Below the pieces are notes generated by a model. The model was not told the DNA's origin. It saw nothing but the letters and a program-made list of their open reading frames with translations, and did not search any database. Shown here one piece after another: positions 57,081 through 64,000 of a stretch of 64,000 nucleotides of DNA. The stretch spans positions 3,482,645-3,546,644 of the forward strand of contig VZDJ01000216.1 in assembly GCA_008694505.1 (NCBI GenBank), written 5' to 3'. Positions within the stretch are counted from its first letter, which is position 1. The number at the start of each line of letters is the position of its first letter. The translations under genes and the position numbers were made by a program. This stretch comes from Cyanoderma ruficeps (taxonomy: Eukaryota; Chordata; Aves; Passeriformes; Timaliidae).

Positions 57081-57904
57081 GAAAATCCACTTGTGAGATA
57101 CAGTAGATTGTCAAGTGTCTGCAGCCTGGATATTTTCCACTGAGGTATTTTGTAGGGGGAGCAGGAGCCGTGAGCTTGGCAGAGGAGTTGAAGGATGGCA
57201 TCCTTGAGGGTAAGGACTGAGTCAGGGTAGGTGAGTCCAGGCCATGCAACAACCTCTCTGGGTTATAGGACTATTTATTCATTTACTGCACCCAGAATTG
57301 GGCAGAAATACCTGAAGATAAATAATAACTGAGCTCATCTCCCGCTCCATTCCACTGAGCTCTGGCACAAACCTGCTCCAGGAAAAGGCTCTGCTCTACT
57401 CCACCAAGGGCAGAAGAGGGATGTTTTAGCAGTAAAACAAATTTAAGAAGCAGGATAATTTATTTTTTAAAAAAGAAAAAATATAGGAGAAGTGAAAATC
57501 CAGTGTCTTGTGTCACCCATTGCTGGTGACGTTTCAGAGTGAGGGTAAACCCAGGGGAAAGCACCATGGAAGGAGAACTCAGCCTCTCCTGGGAAGCCCC
57601 ACAAAACATGGCACTGAAGTGGAAACAGAGCCAAGCCATGAAATACTCACTGAACTCCCACCTTATCAGGCTTCCAGCATCCCCCCCTTTAAAACAGATT
57701 AGAAAACCCTACCACATCCATTTAAAATCTGTCAGAACCTTTCTCCCCTCTCTGGCACAGCCAGGTTTGTCACATTTGGGGTATCAGCACCACCAGAATT
57801 TCCACAGGACCCCCCCCACCATGTGAAACCCCCCACGGCCTGCTGTGTCCTGGGATATTTATGCAAACCAGGAGGCATGGCAGGATTTCACAGCAGGGGG
57901 ACAA
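57081..57904. other. Unique non-coding DNA
   Basis: No gene or repeat family recognised. A short A-rich stretch lies near 57465-57483. Confidence 0.45.
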
Positions 57905-58020
57905 ATTCATTTTGTAAAAGGTATTTATATAGTTCAATAGGTGTGTGCAGTGCTTTAGAGGTATAAAACATGAGATCCCTGCCCTGAGGGGCTTCTAATC
58001 TAATAACATATACTAGGTAA
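57905..58020 (+). mobile_element. Ancient amniote SINE remnant
   Basis: 'gtatttatatagttcaatag', 'gtgcagtgctttagaggtat', 'aaaacatgagatccctgccc' and 'tgaggggcttctaatctaat' follow in order the old amniote SINE motif with 'GCGCTTTACAAA' and 'CCCTGCCCCGAGGAGCTTACAATCTAA'. The order of four blocks gives fair confidence. Family name not assigned. Confidence 0.6.
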
Positions 58021-58039
58021 ATTAAAACATACATCACGA

Positions 58040-58640
58040 TGGCGATGAATGCCCAGCCCAGCTGAGACGGGAGGGCATTTGAGCCATATGACAAGGCAGA
58101 ACTCAATTTTCATTTTAGATTTGTAGTTTGCCTTTAAACAGCCGGCGTTCCCTAACCCCCAAGCGAGGGAGAAATTTATCAGCATTACATCTGGGGGGAG
58201 GGAGTGCTCCAACACAGGATCATTTATTAATTGTTATTTATTATCTGTTAAACAAGGACAGTGTGTGCAGCAATGGCATTCCTTTTTCTGGATTAATTGT
58301 TGCCGTGTAATTCCTAGGTTTTGTATTTTTAGCAGCCCTGTTCTAGCCTAACCCGCTGAAAAGGGGGGAAAATGGAACAGGCACTCACACAATTAATGTA
58401 ATGAGAGTAATTAATTTGAAAATAATACCCAGGGGGTGGGAGGGTTAAGGCTTTCTTTTTAAAGAAAAAAAAGTCGAACCAAAGCTCCCACGTCCCTCAG
58501 GACTCGGTGCTACACTGACTGCACTCGTTATGTTCACATTTGAATACTCATTCGAGCACATTTCTCATGCTGTTATTTCACCACTTCCTCAGCCTTGCAT
58601 AATAGATGCAGTCATTGCCACTAAAGAGCCGGCGTTTACC
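58040..58640. promoter_or_regulatory. Homeodomain-site-rich candidate enhancer
   Basis: Six hundred bases without named repeats after an ancient SINE tail. TAAT/ATTA cores are dense: 'catttattaattgttattta', 'ggattaattgttgccgtgta', 'cacaattaatgtaatgagag', 'taattaatttgaaaataata'. CpGs are kept in AT-rich context ('cgttatgttcacatttgaat', 'aagagccggcgtttacccgc'). Such texture is typical of deeply conserved developmental enhancers. No coding potential is present. Function is inferred only. Confidence 0.4.
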
Positions 58641-60850
58641 CGCAGAGGTGAGGAAGGAGACCAGAAGCAGGCAGGGGGCAGGAATAAAGCTCTCCACAGC
58701 TCTCCACCAGCTCTCTCCTCCGGGCTGGCTCACTCCCCGCAAAGGAAAAAATAAATAAAATCAGAAGCAAAGCACCAAAACACTGAGCAATCAGTGTCTG
58801 GGGTCGCTTTTCTCCAGGCAGGTGGTGGAGCTTGGCACTCTCCATCCCTCCTCTTCCTCCGGCACATCTCTCCAGCAGCTCTGCAGCTGCCAGGACCTGC
58901 CTAAGTCATTCAGGGATGTGTTTGATTCCATTTTACATGTACACTTCTTGCTCTAAAATCAGGGGAGCACAACCCAGAGGGAAGCATGGACAATGTCCAT
59001 GTGGCTCCACAGTCCCGAGACCAGCACGGGGTTCATCCTACAAGGAGGTGTCTCACGGTGGTGAAAACATGGAGAAAACCTCACAGTGAACCTTCCTGCT
59101 CCCTCCAGAGCCACAGAGCCTCCCTGGGATGCTGTGCCCACCCTGAAGAAGCTTAGAGAGGCTTTTATTTCTTGTGCATCTGCAGCAGGTAGCACCCAGA
59201 TACACCAGGGGGGCTGGAGACGCGGATTGGGTGACGGTGACAAGAAATGACACCGTGCTGGTGGCACCATCTCTGGCTGCTTCTCAGCACTCACCACAAA
59301 CCCCAGCTCAGCTCTGAGGTGCTGCCTTCAGCCAGACCCTCCCAAACGGATCCTCAGCTCATTGCTGGAATGGGCAAAGAACCCTACAAAAAGGCTCTGG
59401 TTTGTAGTTTTCTATTGCTGCACATTTGCAGAAGGGAATTCAGGACTGAAACCCTTCACTTGACACCTCTGGCAGGTTTTCAGAAACAAAGAGGGGGCAG
59501 GTGTGGTGCTTGTTGTGAGACTGCGTTTCTGTGCCCTCCACAAAGCACCTCGAGCACAGAAGGACAAAACCCAACATGACAAAGACTGAGCTCCTCAGGG
59601 ACCAGAAATTCAAACTTTTCAGAGTTCATATGAATCTCCAACTCATTCAAGTGTTCCTTGAAACTTGAAATTTGGCAAAGATACGGTTCTTGGTCCCAGT
59701 CATGACAGAGCACAGCCCCACCCAAACCAGACCTGATTTTAACTAATACTTGACTCAATTATTTAGTGATGGTGCACTGAGTTATGTCATATAAAAAAGC
59801 AAAAGTCCCTGCAGGCTTTGCTGGTTGTGAGCACTTCCACAGCAAAAGAAATATGTTTTCATGGAATCTACAGTAATTGCATTGGTCACACAGGCTTGGT
59901 GGGATGGAGAAGGATTTCTATCTTCATTTGGAGCAGCTTGTGGAGGACAGTCCAGGGCAGGTGTGGAACTGAAGTGTCTCCAAGGAGCTGGGTCTCCTTT
60001 GGTTTGTATCTTGATGACTGAGCAAAGAATTATGGCAGCATATAAGATGCTCCAAAGTGGAAATTTCATCTTTCTTGCCGCCTCTACCAGGGATTTCATG
60101 TGGGGTTTCCAACAAGCTGCTGGATCGTGCTGTATCTGATTTTTCAGCTACCAGAATATTGGCATTTCTCTGAATTAGAGGGGAAGGGAATGAATAGAAC
60201 ATGATGGGGAATAAAAGTTTCCAAACAGAAGAAAAAGGAACACCTCAGGACTTACGAAGTCAGCAGTAAACTCCAACTCCCACACGACTCGGGAACCTGT
60301 GCATGGTGCGATGAAGATCCACTGTGGTTTGGTCAGTGGGTGTTTGCTTTTTGTTAACTTAATTTCACAGGGAACTGTAAGGGCTGCCACAGCCCCTGTC
60401 CTCGTCATCACATCGGGAAGGTGCGAAGGGCAATGTCTGGTTTTTAATAAAAACCTCTTCAAGTGAAGTTGAAACCACATCATAGCAGAGGGAGGGAGGG
60501 AAGGAGGGAGGAACAAGCAGGAAAAGGCTGCTCGTGCCCCTCGGTCCCTGTTCTGGGTGGGATACACAGTGCAGGAGGACACCTGGGCCTTTGCTACCTC
60601 CATCTGGGGGGCCAGAAACCTCCACGGGCACCCCTCTGCCCTTCCCCGTGGCTGGGGATGGCCCGTGGGCACCGGGAGGAGCCCTCATCCCGATCTTCTG
60701 GAGGGGCAAAGTTGGAGCAGGCAAAGGATGCTGAGCCCTGCAAGGTCCCCACCGGGTGGGGACACAGCACTTGTGCCTGGGGAGGTGAGGCAGGGCCGTT
60801 CCACCATCCCTTTCTTTAGCAGCTCGGTGCTGCGTTTTGTTCGGGGGTTT
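58641..60850. other. Unique non-coding DNA
   Basis: No gene or repeat family recognised over about 2.2 kb. Open frames near 59800-60200 overlap on both strands without any domain. Confidence 0.45.
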
Positions 60851-60900
60851 AACTTTTTTTTTTCCTTTTTTTTTTCTTTCCTTTTTTATTTTTTTTCCCT
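60851..60900. repeat. T-rich pyrimidine tract
   Basis: About 50 bases of T runs with C interruptions and one A. Confidence 0.9.
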
Positions 60901-61090
60901 CCGGTGTTCGTTAGCAGAAGTGACATTGCTGCGGACGGGCAGGCGATGACGGCAGCTAATGGCTCCCGGGCCCTCTCTCCGGTTTCCTTAGCAACTGCGG
61001 GAAGGGAAAACAGAACCTGTCAGATGGAAAATGTCAATTATAGCGGATGCGGAGGGGAGAGATGCTGCGAGCAGAGGAGGCGGGCGGCGG
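60901..61090. other. Candidate conserved, CpG-bearing block
   Basis: Sequence such as 'gacggcagctaatggctccc' and 'tgtcaattatagcggatgcg' keeps CpGs beside homeodomain-like cores, and the GC content climbs toward 61090. No coding potential. Composition-based. Confidence 0.35.
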
Positions 61091-61091
61091 C

Positions 61092-61121
61092 GGGGGGAGC
61101 GGGGCTGCGGCGGGGAGGGGG
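61092..61121 (+). other. Canonical G-quadruplex motif
   Basis: Four G runs of at least four lie with loops AGC, CTGCGGC and A: six G at 61092, four at 61101, four at 61112 and five at 61117. This meets the standard G-run and loop-length rule for a plus-strand quadruplex. Confidence 0.8.
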
Positions 61122-61130
61122 TGCCCGGCA

Positions 61131-61208
61131 GCAGGACAGGGACAATGCCAGCAGGACAGGGACAATGCCAGCGGGACAGGGACAATGCCAGCAGGACAGG
61201 GACAATGC
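61131..61208. repeat. 20-bp minisatellite, about 4 units
   Basis: The unit AGGACAGGGACAATGCCAGC is repeated with a single A-to-G change in one unit. Confidence 0.97.
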
Positions 61209-61233
61209 TCACCCCCAGATGGAGCTGAGGGGT

Positions 61234-61452
61234 GCAGGGCTGTGGGATCAGGGCTGTAGGATGGAGGGCTGAGGGATGCAAGGCTGTGGGTTGGTGGGAT
61301 GCAGGGCTGTAGGATCAGGGCTGTGGGATGCAGGGGTGTAGCATGGAGGGCTGAGGGATGCAGGATTGTAGGATTCAGGGCTGTAGGATGCAGGGCTGAG
61401 GGATGCAGGGCTGAGGGATGCAGGGTTGTGGGCTGTGGGATGCAGGGCTGAG
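61234..61452. repeat. Degenerate 15-16 bp minisatellite (GGGATGCAGGGCTGTA)
   Basis: Words GGATGCAGGGCTGAG, GGATCAGGGCTGTGG and GGATGGAGGGCTGAG alternate irregularly for about 220 bp. Unit length and sequence vary, so it is older than the 20-bp array beside it. Confidence 0.85.
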
Positions 61453-61559
61453 CTGCTTCACCCACGATTTTGTCAGACACAACCCATCCCCGTGGCCCAG
61501 TGGCTGAGTGACCCCCCCAGCCGGAGCAGGGCGCCCAGAGGAAGAGACGAAAGGAGTGA
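61453..61559. other. Unique non-coding DNA
   Basis: Nothing recognisable in this short spacer. Confidence 0.35.
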
Positions 61560-61765
61560 GAAGGATATAAATCAGATGAACTAATAAATAAATAAGAGGG
61601 AGGAATAAATAAAGGCGCGGGCGGGCTACGCCCGCATTCCGCCCGGGCACCCTCACCCCCTCGGTGGATGCGGGGCGGATCAGCGCTGAAGGAGAAGTCA
61701 TCTGCTAAAACGACGGGGAAGGAGCCGCTGACGCAGTGTTAATGTTAATCAAAGCCAGCCGTCCC
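61560..61765. promoter_or_regulatory. Candidate regulatory block with hairpin and HNF1-like site
   Basis: An A-rich AATAAATAAATAAG run is followed by a GC-rich hairpin, GCGGGCG (61617-61623) with CGCCCGC (61629-61635) around GGCTA. At 61738-61750 the tandem GTTAATGTTAATC resembles half-sites of HNF1 or a homeodomain dimer. CpGs are frequent ('aaacgacggggaaggagccg'). No coding potential. Regulatory role is inferred. Confidence 0.3.
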
Positions 61766-62460
61766 CTGCGCCGCCAGCGAGACAAAAGCAGGCGGTGCCG
61801 GCAGCCCGGGGTGGGCAGCGCTGCCCGGGAGGGGATGCCCGGCCTGGGGAAGGGGCTGCAGGGGGAGGGTGGGTGCCCAGGGCTGCACACCCACCCTGCT
61901 GCTGTTTGCCCAGCCCAGCTGGCAGCAGGCACGGGGACGTGGCACGGTGCTACGCTGCCAGCCAAAACCACGGCCGGAGGCTGGAAGGAGGCTGAGGCTG
62001 GAATCTGGAATCTGGGCCCCTCTCTGCACTGGAAGCCGGGGTGGCACCAAGACGGCCCAGCCCCATCCTCGCAGCACCAGCAGCAGCGCTGGGAGCGTGG
62101 GGCCTCAGCACATCCTTCTGCCTCAGGCACCTCCCGGCACCGCTCGTGGCTCTTTCTTTATGCAGCTTCCCATCTCCACCTTGGCGACTACCCCAAAACG
62201 CACCCGGTTTTAAAACTGAGAGGGAAAATGCCAAAGCAGCAGCCACCCCAGCATCTCCGTGGGATGCTCGGTGCTTCCAGCCGGCCCCTTGCACGGCAGC
62301 AGCTCCTGCTGCAGCACTAAGTGCGCCCTAAGGACACCGGGGTTGTTGTTGGGTCACCTTGTGCTGACACCTCCCTGCCCGTTCGAAGCCTTCTTAGCAG
62401 GGAGAGCGCTAAATCAGCCTTTGCTCTCCTCGCTTAACCACCGTCCAGGCCTCCTTGTCA
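61766..62460. other. GC-rich unique non-coding DNA
   Basis: Long overlapping open frames on both strands (up to 194 codons) are compositional and match nothing known. Confidence 0.45.
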
Positions 62461-63250
62461 TGCTGTGACAGGGGGGATTCGGACTTTCCTTGTCTTGACT
62501 GACATTGATATCCTGCCGGCGGGGGTGGGGAGCCAGCCGGCGGCTGCTGCTCCATGAATGCTAAAGCAAGTGGAATAAAAGAGGGGAAGAGCTACCTTGG
62601 GAAAGTGATCACCTGCAGCTGGCTGAAAGAATGAGTTTTATTCTGTTTTATTCTGGGGCTTTTTTTTGTTTACTTGGATGGGTCAGGAAGCCTGCGGCTC
62701 AGGAGCAATGTTTTCTCTTGCCTTAATAAACAAATGCCTCACCTTGCTGGTCACTTAACTCGCTCCATTTCCGAGATCTCCCTTTAACAGATAGCACTTG
62801 CCCATCTCTGCAAAGCCCTACAATATCCTGAAGTGAAAGGAAATACCAGACACTGTTAGTTTTCCTCATCCTTCCCCCTAAGTGATCTGTCTTGAATGTG
62901 GAAAGCAGCAGACATGAGGCACAAACCAGAGGTACCCCGAGCTGGTGCTCTCTTGAGCCTCATACTAACTCTGAAACCCAAGAACCCATCTGGACCCTGG
63001 TTTGCAGAGCTGACCCTCTCACCCTCCAACAATCCAGCACCAAGGTCCATCATCTCCCTTCTGTCTCTGGGCCCAAACCCATTTCAGAGCAGATAATTTT
63101 TTAATGCTCAGCATGACAAGGCGGTTTCACCTCTCTATTCCCTCTCTTCCTGTCTGTTTCCTGCACTTTCTAAGTGTTTAATTGCAACAACAGGCTTCTG
63201 TAGGCTGAAATAATCACCCCACAAGAGCCGTCCAACTGAGTAGAGGGAGA
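62461..63250. other. Candidate conserved non-coding cluster
   Basis: Repeat-free, with 'tgactgacattgatatcctg', 'gctccatgaatgctaaagca', 'gataattttttaatgctcag' and 'taattgcaacaacaggcttc'. It differs in texture from the GC-rich flank. No gene is recognised. Composition-based. Confidence 0.3.
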
Positions 63251-63980
63251 ATCTTTGCTGGAGCCAGGACAGCTCCAGGAACTGTCACTCAGGTTCACTT
63301 CTCCTGCACTTTCCCTTCTCACGCTCATGGGTTATTTTTACATTTTCTCTTATGTAACCAGGTCAGGGTCTGCTCTGGTTTTCACTTTGTCTGAAGCCAA
63401 AGGCAAAAAAAAAAAAAAGCCACTATGAATTCAAGTAATGGACTTCCAACTGATTGCTTTTCAAAGTGTCACCGCGGGTCTTTGCCATGGCACCTGGGTG
63501 GGAATAGCTCCAGCCTCTGGGGAGGCCTGGGGGATAACCAGCCTGGTGTGAGCAGGGCAGCAAAAATACTCCAGACTGAGTCCAAAACAGCTGTAACCAG
63601 TCTCTAGCTGCACCACCCCTGTGTGTGCTGGCTTTGTGACCCTCCTGTGCCTTCCCCAAAATCATCCATGAACCAAAACTCCCCGGGCATGTCACAATCA
63701 CAGCTCTACCAAACCCTGCAGCCAGGCAGGGCACTGGGCACTGCTGGGTGTGTGCCCAGCACCTCTTCTGCCCATCCCAGCACAGGATGCACCTGGAAAT
63801 GCCATCCCATGTGTGCCACACGGGAGCAGGCCTCAGAGCCCAGGCCAAAGGCACGTGTGCACCACAAGGACATTTCCCAGCCTGGCAGACCATGCCACAG
63901 CTCCCCACACTGGCATTTCCAGAAGAGTTTCTTTGAAAAACTTGGTGCTGTCGATAAATCTTAAAGCAGTGATACTCATC
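63251..63980. other. Unique non-coding DNA
   Basis: No gene recognised. A run of 14 A lies near 63405-63418. A 190-codon minus-strand frame has no recognisable domain. Confidence 0.45.
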
Positions 63981-64000
63981 CCTCCATCCATCCATCCATC
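63981..64000. repeat. (CCAT)n microsatellite cut by the window edge
   Basis: CCATCCATCCATCCATC runs to the last base, so the true length is unknown. Confidence 0.85.

Overview
The window looks like bird nuclear DNA, most likely from a songbird or another neoavian species, taken from a gene-poor intergenic or intronic interval. The evidence is direct: seven fragments of CR1 LINEs, several with the typical avian 3' tail (CTTCCAACCTAA or CCAACCCAAACCATTCT followed by TGATTCTGTGA-like ends); seven solo-LTR-like blocks of ERVL/ERVK style with TATA boxes and polyadenylation signals; decayed amniote SINE tails; and many GC-rich minisatellites. I found no protein-coding gene, tRNA, rRNA, CRISPR array or bacterial-type operon. 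The longest open frames are by-products of tandem repeats or GC-rich DNA and match no family I recognise.

Layout: 1-6.7 kb holds an LTR, two CR1 pieces and a 14-bp minisatellite in otherwise unique DNA. 6.7-18 kb is GC-rich unique sequence with a putative conserved block (11.3-12.2 kb), a decayed hairpin transposon and an ERVL-type LTR at 13.3-14.0 kb, two MIR-like SINE remnants and a 31-33 bp minisatellite. 18.0-20.0 kb is the most striking part: a conserved-looking non-coding stretch, then a dense CpG island of about 280 bp, then about 760 bp of almost pure A/C tandem repeat. 20-36 kb is unique DNA with CR1 pieces, a 42-bp and a 30-bp minisatellite, and AT-rich blocks that look like conserved elements (24.3-25.4 and 29.8-30.4 kb). 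36.4-38.5 kb is another conserved-looking cluster.

39.5-45.2 kb holds three LTR-like blocks and a 364-bp antisense CR1. 47.5-50.1 kb is conserved-looking non-coding DNA with an ancient SINE tail. 51.6-54.8 kb is a second LTR cluster. 55.6-64 kb has a 77-bp tandem repeat, a homeodomain-site-rich block (58.0-58.6 kb), a G-quadruplex motif beside two minisatellites (61.1-61.5 kb) and more conserved-looking sequence.

Interpretation (inference): the alternation of repeat-poor, AT-rich, CpG-containing blocks with young minisatellites and solo LTRs resembles the regulatory desert around a developmental transcription-factor gene, but no exon is visible that would name that gene. Conserved-element calls rest on composition and motif content only; a multi-species alignment is the decisive test. 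No undescribed molecular system could be supported.
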